Assembly: GCA_016874735.1 (NCBI GenBank)
Contig: VGTI01000012.1
Coordinates: 1 to 64,000 of the forward strand
Reading direction: 5' to 3'
DNA: 64,000 nt
Source: Deltaproteobacteria bacterium
Lineage (GTDB): Bacteria > Bdellovibrionota_B > Oligoflexia > Oligoflexales > CAIYRB01
Made by a program: the position numbers and the translations under genes. How positions within the stretch are numbered: position 1 is the stretch's first letter; the number at the start of each line of letters is the position of its first letter. Below are positions 26,879 to 36,138 of this stretch, one piece after another. Below the pieces are notes generated by a model, which was given only the letters and a program-made list of their open reading frames with translations, was not told the origin of the DNA and made no database searches.

Positions 26879-27826
26879 TTACTCGAAACCAACATGCTGA
26901 CCACCAAGCACCATGATGATGATGCCAACCACAGCAAACACAGTACAGACGATCGATATCAAACTACTGCGCTCCTTGGTCATAAGTCGTGCTACTGGGA
27001 TCACCCAAATAGGATAGGTTGATGAAAGAGCTGTGCCTACACCGGCCTTGGTATATTTTGTGCTGAGTGACATCAAGATGAGACCAAGGTAGGTGCCAAG
27101 AAATGCCGCAGCAGTAAGCAGCAGTCCCTGTTTCTTCGTAGCCCAAATGGCTACCTGTGATTCTGTTTTTGGCTTAGTGCGGTGTTGCCAAATGGCAAGT
27201 GCAATCACCGCAGGTGCGATCCTGGCTACCGTGCCGTAGACAATATCAATCTCCTGTAAGGCTTGTCTTGACATCACAATACCGATGCCGTGACAGACCG
27301 CAGACGCCAGGGAGTAAACGATTCCGAGAATGTAATCCTTACGACTGTTAACGTTATCACTGGCGCGATTAACTTTGTGGAACAGGACCACACCCGTGAC
27401 GGCGACGACTGTGACAATCATGCCGACAAGCTCTAATTGAGTCATGTTTTCGCCGAGAAATATCAAAGCTAAAACGGAGGCAATCAACGGAGCGAGGCAC
27501 TGCAACGCCGAGACCAAGTTGGCGCCTATATGCATCAGGCCGAAAAAGAATAGGGTATCCCCCATGGCAATGCCGATGACGCCAGAAAGTCCGAGGATGG
27601 GTAGCTGACTAGTGGAACTCGGGATCGGAATTTGAAAAAACAAAGCAGTCAGAACTAAACAAACGCCAGCTACAACGTTTTTATTGACGTTTAGTAATAG
27701 GCTGTCAACATGTTTGCCGTATTTGGCATACATCGTGATTGATACCGACCAAATGAGGGCAGCTGCAATGGAGGCAACCTCGCCAAGTCCGCGAAATGCT
27801 GGCTGTACCTGAGCAAAAGTTGACAT
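26879..27826 (-). CDS. DMT-superfamily (EamA) transporter
   Basis: A 315-residue membrane protein with ten predicted helices in two EamA halves. Typical segments: AALIWSVSITMYAKYGKH near the start, GVIGIAMGDTLFFFGLMHIG and ALQCLAPLIASVLALIFLGE at the end of the first half, and LSTKYTKAGVGTALSSTYPIW late in the second. Such proteins export or import small metabolites; the substrate cannot be told. GGAGA lies 12 bases before the start. It is divergent from the NtrC-type regulator, but common regulation is not shown. Confidence 0.87.
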   Translation of the reverse strand: MSTFAQVQPAFRGLGEVASIAAALIWSVSITMYAKYGKHVDSLLLNVNKNVVAGVCLVLTALFFQIPIPSSTSQLPILGLSGVIGIAMGDTLFFFGLMHIGANLVSALQCLAPLIASVLALIFLGENMTQLELVGMIVTVVAVTGVVLFHKVNRASDNVNSRKDYILGIVYSLASAVCHGIGIVMSRQALQEIDIVYGTVARIAPAVIALAIWQHRTKPKTESQVAIWATKKQGLLLTAAAFLGTYLGLILMSLSTKYTKAGVGTALSSTYPIWVIPVARLMTKERSSLISIVCTVFAVVGIIIMVLGGQHVGFE

Positions 27827-27858
27827 GCAGTAGCGATCTCCGTAGGCGCTTGAATCAC

Positions 27859-27877
27859 GGTCACATAACTAGTGACC
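27859..27877. promoter_or_regulatory. Dyad between divergent transporter and regulator genes
   Basis: GGTCAC, seven bases, GTGACC, then TTTTT on the + strand. Six-base arms in an AT-rich divergent spacer suggest an operator; a weak terminator is the other reading. Confidence 0.3.
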
Positions 27878-28034
27878 TTTTTATAATAATATTTAAAAAA
27901 TGATATTGAAATCTACATAAAAATAACTTATCCCCAGGTTTCTTATAAATGTGGTTGGGACCAGTGCCCCCGAAAAATTAGTGCGCAATTCTGGGTACTT
28001 GCGTTCAGATATCCAGTATGGCAGGAGAGATGGC

Positions 28035-29447
28035 ATGCGGGTTTTAGTGGTAGACGATGACGAAACACTACGGTTGATTGTCCGCGCGGCACTAGAGGAA
28101 CGGTCGTATCACGTAGAGGAAGCTGAGGACGGCGTAGAGGCCGTGCACAAAGTGACCACCGCCGGGCCGTTCGATGCCGTCATCCTCGATGTGAACATGC
28201 CCCGGATGTCGGGACTAGATGCTCTTTGTAAAATTCGTGAGTTAAGCCCCACGAGTTTTTGTTTAATCATGACGGCATACTCAAATATTCAAGATGCCGT
28301 GACCGCTATCAAGCATGGCGCTTACGACTATCTGGAAAAGCCAGTCGACAGTGATCGACTCTTAAAGGTCATGGATGCTGCCATGGCCGCCAACGCCCTC
28401 GTGGAGCAGCTGCGCTTTTCGGCTCCGCAGCTTGAGTTTGATAAGGGGCGCAAGATCATCGGGAGCTCTACCCAGATCCAGAAGGTGTTCGAAATCATTC
28501 ACCGATTGGCCAAGGTTGAGACTTCGGTGCTGGTTCGTGGCGAAAGTGGGACAGGGAAAGAATTAGTTGCTAGGGCTATCCATTTTAATTCGCAACGGAT
28601 GAAAGGGCCTTTTGTTGCTGTAAATTGTGCGGCGATCCCCGAAAACTTGATCGAGAGCGAATTATTCGGGCATGAAAAGGGCGCCTTTACGGGGGCCGAT
28701 CGGCGTAAGATCGGTAAGTTCCAGTTTGCCGAGGGTGGCACGATTTTCCTTGATGAAATAGGTGATATCTCCCAGCAAATGCAAGTGAAGCTGCTTCGCG
28801 TTTTGCAGGAACGGATGTTCACTCCCGTGGGTTCCAACCAAGACATCAAAGCTGATATCAGAGTGGTTGCTGCGACAAATGCCCCGCTCGAAAAAATGAT
28901 CGAAACGGGAGCTTTCAGGGCGGATCTATTTTACCGGCTAAACGTCATGCCCATCAGGTTGCCCTCACTACGGGACCGTCGTGAGGATATCGCTCCCTTG
29001 GGCGGTTTTATGATTCAAAAGTTTAATAAGCTGCACGGACGCTCCATAAGGGGGTTCGACCCGAAAGCGCTAGCCAGCATGAGACTCTATCAGTGGCCGG
29101 GCAACATTAGAGAACTGGAGAACGTCGTGGAGCATGCGTTCATCATCGAGAACTCTGATGTTATTCGCTTGGACGCTCTACCCGATCATCTACAAGATCT
29201 TGTTAAGACTCGTCCAGACGGTGCGGTATCGGCAGCACCCGAAGTCGACTTCAACGAGGGGAATCATGGCGGTTCACAACTGAACTATCCGCAACTCAAA
29301 GAACGATTCGAACGAGAGTTTATCGTGCGAGCTCTCAAAGCATTCAACGGTAAAATAAACCAGACTGCTGAGCATACACAGATGACGAAGGTGACCCTAC
29401 TGCGAAAACTTGAGAAGTATGGGATCGATCCCAAGCAGTTCGCTTAA
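28035..29447 (+). CDS. NtrC-family sigma-54-dependent response regulator
   Basis: A 470-residue regulator; ATG 28035 has AGGAGA six bases upstream, unlike the frame that opens at 27951. Receiver domain: acidic residues in VVDDDE, phospho-acceptor Asp52 in VILDVNMPRMSG, Lys in YDYLEKPVD. AAA+ domain: Walker A GESGTGKE, sigma-54 contact loop GAFTGAD, Walker B FLDEIGD, and the RELENVVEHA helix. The C-terminal Fis-type helix-turn-helix is NQTAEHTQMTKVTLLRKLEKYGI. It activates sigma-54 promoters when phosphorylated. No histidine kinase gene is in the window. The stop codon TAA is part of the TTAA flank of an insertion sequence. Confidence 0.93.
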   Translation: MRVLVVDDDETLRLIVRAALEERSYHVEEAEDGVEAVHKVTTAGPFDAVILDVNMPRMSGLDALCKIRELSPTSFCLIMTAYSNIQDAVTAIKHGAYDYLEKPVDSDRLLKVMDAAMAANALVEQLRFSAPQLEFDKGRKIIGSSTQIQKVFEIIHRLAKVETSVLVRGESGTGKELVARAIHFNSQRMKGPFVAVNCAAIPENLIESELFGHEKGAFTGADRRKIGKFQFAEGGTIFLDEIGDISQQMQVKLLRVLQERMFTPVGSNQDIKADIRVVAATNAPLEKMIETGAFRADLFYRLNVMPIRLPSLRDRREDIAPLGGFMIQKFNKLHGRSIRGFDPKALASMRLYQWPGNIRELENVVEHAFIIENSDVIRLDALPDHLQDLVKTRPDGAVSAAPEVDFNEGNHGGSQLNYPQLKERFEREFIVRALKAFNGKINQTAEHTQMTKVTLLRKLEKYGIDPKQFA

Positions 29448-29475
29448 ACTGGCCCACTTAATTGTTGTTTTAAAG

Positions 29476-29519
29476 AACTCCAAGATTAATCCATATGGAA
29501 TGGCCTTGGAGTTTTTTTT
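29476..29519 (+). terminator. Terminator inside the insertion sequence
   Basis: AACTCCAAG and CTTGGAGTT pair across 20 bases and are followed by seven T on the + strand. The transposase stop codon (29486-29488) is in the loop. It would stop transcription arriving from the regulator gene before it becomes antisense to the transposase. Confidence 0.75.
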
Positions 29520-30394
29520 ACGAGATTATTGTGCCACCAGGCGTACAGATTCAGTAAATGCTGCAGGTTGACGATTTTTTTTGTAGTACACCATGTTTTG
29601 CGTGCAAGGCGTTTAATTCGGTCACGAAACATGGCGCACGTATGATTCAATGGAAAAAGCGGGTCTCGCGCGCCCCTTTTAAGCTCACCCTGCCCAACAA
29701 CGCAACCTCGACGTCCCTTATAGGTGGTGTGGGTCGCCTTGCCGCGGAAAATATCACGAACCATAACCGGATATCGGGTGCATTTATCGGATTTCAGTGT
29801 CTTTACTGTGGGGCAGAGTCGGGCCACTTCTGAGAGCACTTTACGCATCGAGTGTCGCCTATGATCATGGCGCTTGCCGTAACGTTTTCGCGCGATTTTT
29901 GCCAGCCTGCCGCTAGCCGCCATCGTTGTAGCATCCACAGATAGGATTTCTCTAGTGGTTGAAGTGACCGCAATTGCGATTGAAATTGGTTTGCACTTGG
30001 TGTGTTCAAATGTCTCCATTTCGTCGAAAATTATCGTGTTTTCACGGCCGCTTGCGATGTCAGGTGGTCGACGAGATTGAAGATGGAGCGCGGCGCGAGA
30101 TCCGAGTCGACAGATTTTTTTTGCAATTGTTGCACGTCTGCAGCCAAGAAGTCGCGCGCAACTTCGTTGGGACATTCCCTCCATCATGCCTCTCATCACG
30201 AATTGTGTGAGATGCGGCTTGCGCTCTCGGTATGTTAATGACCCAGTTTGTGCTGAGAATGTCAATTTACATGACTTGCAAAGATATCTCCGGATTTGGA
30301 ATTTGTGTCCAGTCTTGCGTTTAAAAAAACCGTGCTTGACTACGTGCTGTTCATCTTTTGGGCAAAGCGGGCAAACTGTGATTTTTGAATCCAT
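29486..30394 (-). CDS. Zinc-ribbon DDE-type transposase
   Basis: A 302-residue protein with GGAGG eight bases before its ATG. Residues 8-11 and 39-42 are a CxxC...CxxC zinc ribbon (CPLC, CKSC); a helix-turn-helix follows (MSQRSCARLLGCRRATIAKK). The catalytic part has FDEMETFEH, LKSDKCTRYP and a late MFRDRIKRLARKTW region, the layout seen in IS1- and IS1595-like transposases. I cannot assign it to a named family. The frame is intact from end to end and inverted repeats surround it, so it may be active. Confidence 0.8.
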   Translation of the reverse strand: MDSKITVCPLCPKDEQHVVKHGFFKRKTGHKFQIRRYLCKSCKLTFSAQTGSLTYRERKPHLTQFVMRGMMEGMSQRSCARLLGCRRATIAKKICRLGSRAALHLQSRRPPDIASGRENTIIFDEMETFEHTKCKPISIAIAVTSTTREILSVDATTMAASGRLAKIARKRYGKRHDHRRHSMRKVLSEVARLCPTVKTLKSDKCTRYPVMVRDIFRGKATHTTYKGRRGCVVGQGELKRGARDPLFPLNHTCAMFRDRIKRLARKTWCTTKKIVNLQHLLNLYAWWHNNLVKKTPRPFHMD

Positions 30395-30576
30395 ATTTCC
30401 TCCCTAGATTTAAGTGCGAAATATGCTTCAAGCTGAGATGCGTGGGAAGTGACATGAATCTTTAGTGCAGCGACATGAGAAAAATTTATATCCACAATTA
30501 AGTGGACCAGTTTAAAAAATTCGGTTTTAAAGGCTGTGGAGAGTACGAAACATCTTTTTCGCAAAGGAGTGGTGTT

Positions 30577-31149
30577 ATGAGCATGCTCAAAAAACGTTCC
30601 GCGATCGTTGCAGCCTTGATGTTTGCTACTGCGAGCCCGATGATTGGGAGTTATGCCTCTATTGCTGCTGTTGAGGAAGAAAGTGAAGTTACGGTTAAGT
30701 TAGATGATCCTACAATTGCGCGGGTGGTTTCCGCCGCCACGGATCAAATCATTTTCAACGCCAAATATGCGCAGAGACATGCGCGGAGCCAGCAGGTGGT
30801 TGAATATGCCAACCAGCTGCTCCGTGAAAATCAACGCATGGCGGAGGAATTTGCCGTTATTGTTAAGCGAGCCGGTGTGAAGCCCGAAGAAACTGCGCTG
30901 AGTATCCTGTGGCGTATTGCAGGACTTCGTAATCTTGCGGCGCTGCATCTATCTTCACCGGAGCAGTTTGATCAAGTATTCCTCAAACAAAGCGCTAAGT
31001 ATGAGCAACGTCTTGCGAAAATTCTGCAAGAAAAATTGATCCCCGAGACGCAACATCAGTCAATCCGTGCCTATCTGCAATCGATGCAAAGTGACATGCT
31101 TCAATTCGTAGAGCAGGCCAATCAGCTGAGCGCTGAGCTTACAGACTGA
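30577..31149 (+). CDS. DUF4142-like exported helical protein
   Basis: A 190-residue protein; ATG 30577 has AAAGGAG seven bases upstream. Signal peptide about residues 1-30 (KKRSAIVAALMFATASPMIGSYASIAA). The mature part is helical and ferritin-like in pattern: DQIIFNAKYAQRHARSQQVVEYANQLLRENQRMAEEF resembles DUF4142 proteins, which share helices of this kind but have no settled function. The insertion sequence ends 61 bases before the start, so the native promoter may have been displaced or replaced. A strong terminator follows. Confidence 0.7.
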   Translation: MSMLKKRSAIVAALMFATASPMIGSYASIAAVEEESEVTVKLDDPTIARVVSAATDQIIFNAKYAQRHARSQQVVEYANQLLRENQRMAEEFAVIVKRAGVKPEETALSILWRIAGLRNLAALHLSSPEQFDQVFLKQSAKYEQRLAKILQEKLIPETQHQSIRAYLQSMQSDMLQFVEQANQLSAELTD

Positions 31150-31169
31150 TCAGCCATGTCAATTTGACG

Positions 31170-31199
31170 ACGGAGCTCTGAGGGGCTCCGTTTTTTTTT
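31170..31199 (+). terminator. Rho-independent terminator
   Basis: ACGGAGC, eight-base loop, GCTCCGT, then nine T. It follows the DUF4142-like gene by 20 bases and touches the stop of the convergent MFS gene. Confidence 0.85.
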
Positions 31200-32439
31200 A
31201 CTTGAGACTGTCAGCATCCCGGAGTTTCGGAAAAAGCCTAGACCATAAAATTACCACCGCGATGGTGCCTATACCTCCGACGATTGTTGCAGGCACGGTA
31301 CCCCACCAACTAGCCGTGATTCCTGATTCAAATTCACCTAGCTCATTAGAGGCCCCGATAAACACCTGATTGACAGCGCTGACACGCCCTCGCATTGCTT
31401 CCGGTGTCCTGAGCTGAACAAGGGTTTGGCGTACATAAACACTGATAAGATCAGCGGCGCCAATGAGTATTAGCATAGCTAGCGATAGGTAGAAGTTGGT
31501 CGAGATACCAAAGATACAAGTTGCCAGGCCGAATACGAAAACACCGGCTAACATCGATTTGCCAGCGCGTCGTTCCAGTGGCCAAAATGCCAGATAAATT
31601 GCCATGGCAGCTGCACCTATGGATGGTGCGCTCCGCAATATACCGAGACCGATGGGTCCAACAAACAGAATATCTTTGGCATACACTGGAAGCAGAGCCA
31701 CTGCCCCGCCCAAGAGTACCGCAAAAAGGTCTAGCGAGATAGCGCCTAACAGGATTTGATTCTTACGAACGTAATGAACGCCAGCCATCAGGCGCTGCCA
31801 GCGGCCAGTGACAGCGGCCGTGTCAGGCTTGAGGCGATGTGGCCGAACCGCGAAGTTGCAGATCAGAGCAGCGATCATAAGGCACCCAAACGAGGCGTAG
31901 ACCGTAGAGGCCCCATTTTTAAGACCGAAGACTAAGCCGCCAAGTGCGGGTCCAATGATCGTGGCGACCTGCCAGGTAGTGGAGCTCCACGCCACTGCGT
32001 TACTAAAGTGCTCCGTCGGTACCAAGCTAGGTAGCAAGGCGCTGGCGGCTGGTCCCGCGAACGCACGAGCAGTCCCAAGCACGATTAGCACAGCGTATAT
32101 TGGCATCACGCCATACGTTTGCAAGATACCTGACGAGCTGAAATAGTACAGCGTGGCAGCGCAAAGCATCAGTATGGTGTTTTGGACCAGGAGTATACGG
32201 CGGCGATCGAAAATGTCCGCGGTGTGTCCAGTGACTAGAGTTAAAAGTAGCGCTGGTAAAAATTGAACCAGTCCGACGTAGCCAAGATCTAGCGCTCTAC
32301 CGGTGATCGCATACACTTGCCAGCCTATCGCGACTGATTGCATCTGTTGGCCAATAGTAGAGGTAAACTTCATTATTTGGAAAAAAGTAAAATCGCGGTG
32401 TTTGAATGCGGCGAAAGGAGCTGATGATTTCTGACCCAT
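31198..32439 (-). CDS. MFS transporter (MFS_3, EntS-like)
   Basis: About 413 residues from ATG 32439; a GTG at 32481 would add 14, and neither start has a clear ribosome site. Ten to twelve membrane helices. Family features: FQIMKFTSTIGQQMQSVAIGWQVYAITG, then TGHTADIFDRRRILL in the loop between helices 2 and 3, FAGPAASALLPSLVP, and the late VYVRQTLVQLRTPEAMRGRVSAVN. These match exporters of the enterobactin-exporter/MFS_3 group, which expel siderophores or drugs. No siderophore genes are near, so the substrate is unknown. Confidence 0.87.
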   Translation of the reverse strand: MGQKSSAPFAAFKHRDFTFFQIMKFTSTIGQQMQSVAIGWQVYAITGRALDLGYVGLVQFLPALLLTLVTGHTADIFDRRRILLVQNTILMLCAATLYYFSSSGILQTYGVMPIYAVLIVLGTARAFAGPAASALLPSLVPTEHFSNAVAWSSTTWQVATIIGPALGGLVFGLKNGASTVYASFGCLMIAALICNFAVRPHRLKPDTAAVTGRWQRLMAGVHYVRKNQILLGAISLDLFAVLLGGAVALLPVYAKDILFVGPIGLGILRSAPSIGAAAMAIYLAFWPLERRAGKSMLAGVFVFGLATCIFGISTNFYLSLAMLILIGAADLISVYVRQTLVQLRTPEAMRGRVSAVNQVFIGASNELGEFESGITASWWGTVPATIVGGIGTIAVVILWSRLFPKLRDADSLK

Positions 32440-32568
32440 GATGGTTTTACTCGTAGCACAGGAGTTGACCTTAATTTTCACTGCTCAAGTCTGCCACAAC
32501 TTGCGGTAGCTACTGTGGTAAAATCAACTGGTCACAACCGGATTAAAACCAACGGTGGGGGAGGCTCT

Positions 32569-35154
32569 ATGCGGCCTGGCTCAAGCGATAAGCCTCAGGT
32601 TCAAGAAGGCACCCAAGCAACACTGCCTGAAGATAGCCTGGCCTCAGGGGGTGTGGCCATGGATGCGGCGCGCTTAGCACGGCTTTATCGCAGTGCCGCT
32701 AATGGTGAACTCGGTGAGTCGACCAAAAAGTTACTCCAGGAGCTGCTGTGTCAGCAGCTTGGCTTCGCTGACAGTGTCGGCAGCAACGGTGAACAAAAAA
32801 CCAAAGCCGAGGTCATTGCCGCGGCGAAACCATGCCCGACTCAGGCTGTAGCGGTTCCAGCCGCGCAGCTTGGAGTTGCTCAGCTAGAGATGAAACTGCG
32901 ACAACTCATAGATCAAGGTGCCCCTTGGGATACTTTGGAGCCAATGGCAATCAAGCTTTACGGAGCCCAACCGGGTGACAGCGCTGCGGCCCGCGTGATT
33001 GAGTTGGCCTTTATTCATGGCACAGCCGAGCGTATTGAACCTTTGCTCATTTGGGCAAAAAAACAGGCCTCGAATTTCTACCGGCACTTGCACCCTACTC
33101 TTAGAGTCCATCTCGTGATGAGATTATGGAATTCTGGTGGCAGTGAAGCTCTGGTGAATATTCTTTTTCGCGAGCGTGACGAGGTCTATTTACAGCCTGC
33201 TGAGCGGCTGTATCTCTTCCGCAGTATGGCGACTGCAGCGGATGCCACCGTACCTTATCTCTATTTTCAGAGATTCCGCGTCGAATTGGTGGCGGCCGCG
33301 AAGTCGATAGGGGAGCACGTTGGTCTTGGTCATGATGCTCTGCTTTTGCGGGTTGGGCAATTAGCACTGGACCTTGGTTATGTGACCGAGGCTGGCACCA
33401 TTCTCGAGGGAATCAGCGCTGAAAGTCCGGAGAGGGACGAAGCACTGCGACACATGCTGACGGCGACCGTTGAAAAGAACAAAGCTGGCCGTAGCCATCT
33501 CGTAGAGCTGATGCTTGCCGAGGCTTCTGGCGAGGGGCGACTCGCGCTCATCGAGAAGTTCTTGCGAGATTCCAGGGGCCTCGGGGGGTTCAAAGATCGC
33601 AGTCGTCCAGCTCTCAATGAGTTGCTGGCTGATCCTCTAAGCTGGTTGCCCCGTGAATTGGCTGTTTATCAAAAACTGTCAGAAATACTGATTAATAATC
33701 GAGATCTAGGTGGTCTGTTACCGAATCTCATGGCCCTTTTTAGAAAGCAGGCGCTCACCTTTGTCGCGCCGTCTCAGGACTTAGCCCTGTGGCATGGTGT
33801 CGTTACTATGGTGCCGCTCTCGCCGTTGGATAAGTTTTGGCAGGGTGTGGCCTTGCTCCACTTTTATGTGTCCACAGGAGCCAGTGCTGAGTCGGAGTTG
33901 TGGCGTTCTCTCTCTCTCATCACTTTTGCCAGGCAACATGCGGCTGAGCACCTCCCTCTGCAATGGAAGGAGCTGCACAGAGCTGCCTTCAATGCGGTGC
34001 TTAAATCCACCCATGTGCTTGATACCGAGCGGAACCGGATGCTGCGGCAGCTAAGAATCGCCGTACCTTCCGAGCAGCTCAACATGACTGATATCGTTGA
34101 TTACGTTCAGGAGAGCGAACATGCGCCATGCGAGGTACTGCGGTCCTTGCAGGGTGCTGCCGAGGCGATGCGGAATCTCGGTTTAGCACGGACAATTTTG
34201 CTCAAACGAGCTGCTCAGTCTCATTTGACGAATGGAGATCTCAATAGAGTTTGGCAGTTTGCACTGACTGGTAGCGATCACGATCTAGCCTGGCGGGCAG
34301 CTACGGTGTTACATGCACGTCAGGCGCTGCAACCATCAGTACGTCACGCATGGGAGTTTTCTGGCGAAAAACGCGCTGAGTACGGCCTTTTTGCACCGAC
34401 GCGTCCTCAGCTTCAAGTTTGTACGGCAGGTTTTTCGCCCCCTGTAGTGCGCCTGGTGAATGCGTGTTTGACGGTCGGAGCAGCTCTGCCCGAGCTTTTG
34501 GTCATGCTAGATCAGGGTGCAAGTGTGACGAAATCTGCCGCGGCCCCACACGATAGTCTTGAGGCTCGTATCGATAGTGGTATTGCTAAACTAGGGTGGT
34601 TACCCGTGCCTAAGCGTCGCTATCGCTTTAGTTTCGAAAGCGCGCTTGGCGGCACGCCGTTACCATCGTTCATGCAAGTTTTGCCGTCCAACACCTGGAG
34701 CCTAGTAGTTGCCCGTGTGGCAGAGCGTCTCGGCATAAACGCTTGGGGATGGCGCCTCAGTCGTCTGCATAGTCAGATTGCGGATCTGATACCGAGACTC
34801 GCCAGTCGGCAGGATTTGCGTCGGCAGTCAGCCAAAGTAGCGTCTTGGCTAAAAGATCTCACTCCCGAGCAGCGTACGGCATGGCAGGATATGGCAGCTC
34901 TTAGTCGGGCGCTTGATGATCAGACCGCAGTCGCCAGTTTAGCGGCCTTTGTGTGTCGCGTCGCTACGCTCATTTGTCCCAACCACTATATGGCTCTGAC
35001 CTCTCTGCAGGCTATGCGAGCCCCCGTGGCCATTATGTGGGATCTGGAAACTTGGCTGCTAGGGGATGGCTATTCTCAGTTAAGAGTAGAGATGGGAACT
35101 TCGACGCGTATACCGGTCCCTAACAGCCTTATGAAACTGACCAGCATCTCTTAA
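32569..35154 (+). CDS. Large cytoplasmic protein of unknown function
   Basis: An 861-residue protein; ATG 32569 has a very strong GGGGGAGG site five bases upstream, so the frame from 32515 is too long. There is no signal peptide or membrane segment. The first 90 residues are low-complexity and Gln/Ala/Ser-rich; from about 100 it is nearly all helices of 30-40 residues, suggesting a solenoid of TPR or HEAT-like repeats, though no clean repeat is visible. No catalytic motif seen. Its stop overlaps the convergent small envelope gene by four bases. Not recognised. Confidence 0.75.
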   Translation: MRPGSSDKPQVQEGTQATLPEDSLASGGVAMDAARLARLYRSAANGELGESTKKLLQELLCQQLGFADSVGSNGEQKTKAEVIAAAKPCPTQAVAVPAAQLGVAQLEMKLRQLIDQGAPWDTLEPMAIKLYGAQPGDSAAARVIELAFIHGTAERIEPLLIWAKKQASNFYRHLHPTLRVHLVMRLWNSGGSEALVNILFRERDEVYLQPAERLYLFRSMATAADATVPYLYFQRFRVELVAAAKSIGEHVGLGHDALLLRVGQLALDLGYVTEAGTILEGISAESPERDEALRHMLTATVEKNKAGRSHLVELMLAEASGEGRLALIEKFLRDSRGLGGFKDRSRPALNELLADPLSWLPRELAVYQKLSEILINNRDLGGLLPNLMALFRKQALTFVAPSQDLALWHGVVTMVPLSPLDKFWQGVALLHFYVSTGASAESELWRSLSLITFARQHAAEHLPLQWKELHRAAFNAVLKSTHVLDTERNRMLRQLRIAVPSEQLNMTDIVDYVQESEHAPCEVLRSLQGAAEAMRNLGLARTILLKRAAQSHLTNGDLNRVWQFALTGSDHDLAWRAATVLHARQALQPSVRHAWEFSGEKRAEYGLFAPTRPQLQVCTAGFSPPVVRLVNACLTVGAALPELLVMLDQGASVTKSAAAPHDSLEARIDSGIAKLGWLPVPKRRYRFSFESALGGTPLPSFMQVLPSNTWSLVVARVAERLGINAWGWRLSRLHSQIADLIPRLASRQDLRRQSAKVASWLKDLTPEQRTAWQDMAALSRALDDQTAVASLAAFVCRVATLICPNHYMALTSLQAMRAPVAIMWDLETWLLGDGYSQLRVEMGTSTRIPVPNSLMKLTSIS

Positions 35155-35723
35155 ATAAGAAGCCTGGCACCCAGGCTGAACCAGAGCTCAGCGCCAAAGA
35201 CGCGCGTTGCCATGAATGGTCCGAGGTAGAGGGCGATGCCACCCCACAACGTGACTGGATGGTGCGGCAATACATATTGAATGCCCATGGGAAGACGCAA
35301 ACCCAGTCCATCATCGATCTGAATACCTGCGCCAACATACGGCAAAATTTTATCCCGAAATTGATTATAAGACTGATACTGACTGATGGACATAGGGTGT
35401 AGGCCAAATCCAAGGTAGCGGATGTAATCAGCCGCGATACCTAAGTCAGAATTCCCGAGCCCCAGGGCGAAAGCTAGATCAACGCTACCACCGAGGACGC
35501 CCAGATACTGAGCGCTAAACCCTGTCACATTATAGTTGCCAACTTGAATACCTAACGACCACTTTGGGGCGGTCGTGACTAGTCCGCTAGATTCCATCGG
35601 CTTTGCTTGAATTTTCGTACTTTGACAAAATAGCATTGATGCGAGAGCGATTGATGCAAGCCAAAGCCACGATGCACGCCGATTTACTGGTTTCGTTCGT
35701 ACTGGCGAGCACGTGCTTGCCAT
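35151..35723 (-). CDS. Putative outer-membrane beta-barrel protein
   Basis: A 190-residue protein with a signal peptide ending near IQA-KP (residue 41). The mature part has alternating polar/hydrophobic strands such as WSLGIQVGNYNVTGFSAQYLGV, DLAFALGLGNSDLGIAADYIRYLG and ILPYVGAGIQIDDGLGLRLPMGIQYVLP, ending ELWFSLGARLLI. The Gly-rich strands suggest a small six- to eight-stranded barrel. Its start overlaps the previous gene by 40 bases, so the two are probably co-transcribed. Function unknown. Confidence 0.65.
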   Translation of the reverse strand: MASTCSPVRTKPVNRRASWLWLASIALASMLFCQSTKIQAKPMESSGLVTTAPKWSLGIQVGNYNVTGFSAQYLGVLGGSVDLAFALGLGNSDLGIAADYIRYLGFGLHPMSISQYQSYNQFRDKILPYVGAGIQIDDGLGLRLPMGIQYVLPHHPVTLWGGIALYLGPFMATRVFGAELWFSLGARLLI

Positions 35724-35971
35724 GGCTTATACTCCCATTTCTCAGACATAGGCACAGCTGTCACAATAAGTCCTAGAATGACTATCGGCAACCCAGGCAT
35801 CCAGGCGGATGGATTAGGGTGCGAAATTTCCTGGTTTATCAGCACACAAAAGGCAAAAAATCCGATCACTACCGCGATGGAAATGAGTCGTCGTCGCGCC
35901 TTGTCGATGATAAGTCGCGTGTAAAACGTAGACTCCTCTGCCGGGGCGCCTTTGACTTCTTGACTTGCCAT
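35684..35971 (-). CDS. Small two-helix membrane protein
   Basis: A 95-residue protein with two hydrophobic helices (LISIAVVIGFFAFCVLI and LPIVILGLIVTAVPM) between a charged N-terminus and a basic tail (EYKPWQARARQYERNQ). It overlaps the barrel-protein gene downstream by 40 bases in another frame, which suggests translational coupling. No family recognised. Confidence 0.6.
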   Translation of the reverse strand: MASQEVKGAPAEESTFYTRLIIDKARRRLISIAVVIGFFAFCVLINQEISHPNPSAWMPGLPIVILGLIVTAVPMSEKWEYKPWQARARQYERNQ

Positions 35972-36138
35972 GGATTCAGTCCCTGATCTCGTTATGTGTC
36001 TATGAGGCTTCTGACTCGGTCATACGCATCACCTGTCGGTCATTTGCCTCGTTGACTTAACGCGGTAAAAATTTCCCTGCTAGCACTTCAGGGGCGGCCT
36101 GATTAAGATATGGTCATGACATCTCAGGAGGAATCACT

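Larger units (their letters stand above)
29444..30515 (-). mobile_element. Insertion sequence with 18-bp inverted repeats and TTAA flanks
   Basis: Left end 29448-29465 is ACTGGCCCACTTAATTGT; the reverse complement of 30494-30511 is ACTGGTCCACTTAATTGT, one mismatch. Both ends are bordered by TTAA (29444-29447 and 30512-30515), consistent with a 4-bp target duplication, though because TTAA is its own reverse complement it could instead be part of the repeats. The element is about 1064 bp with one transposase gene and looks complete. Confidence 0.75.
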
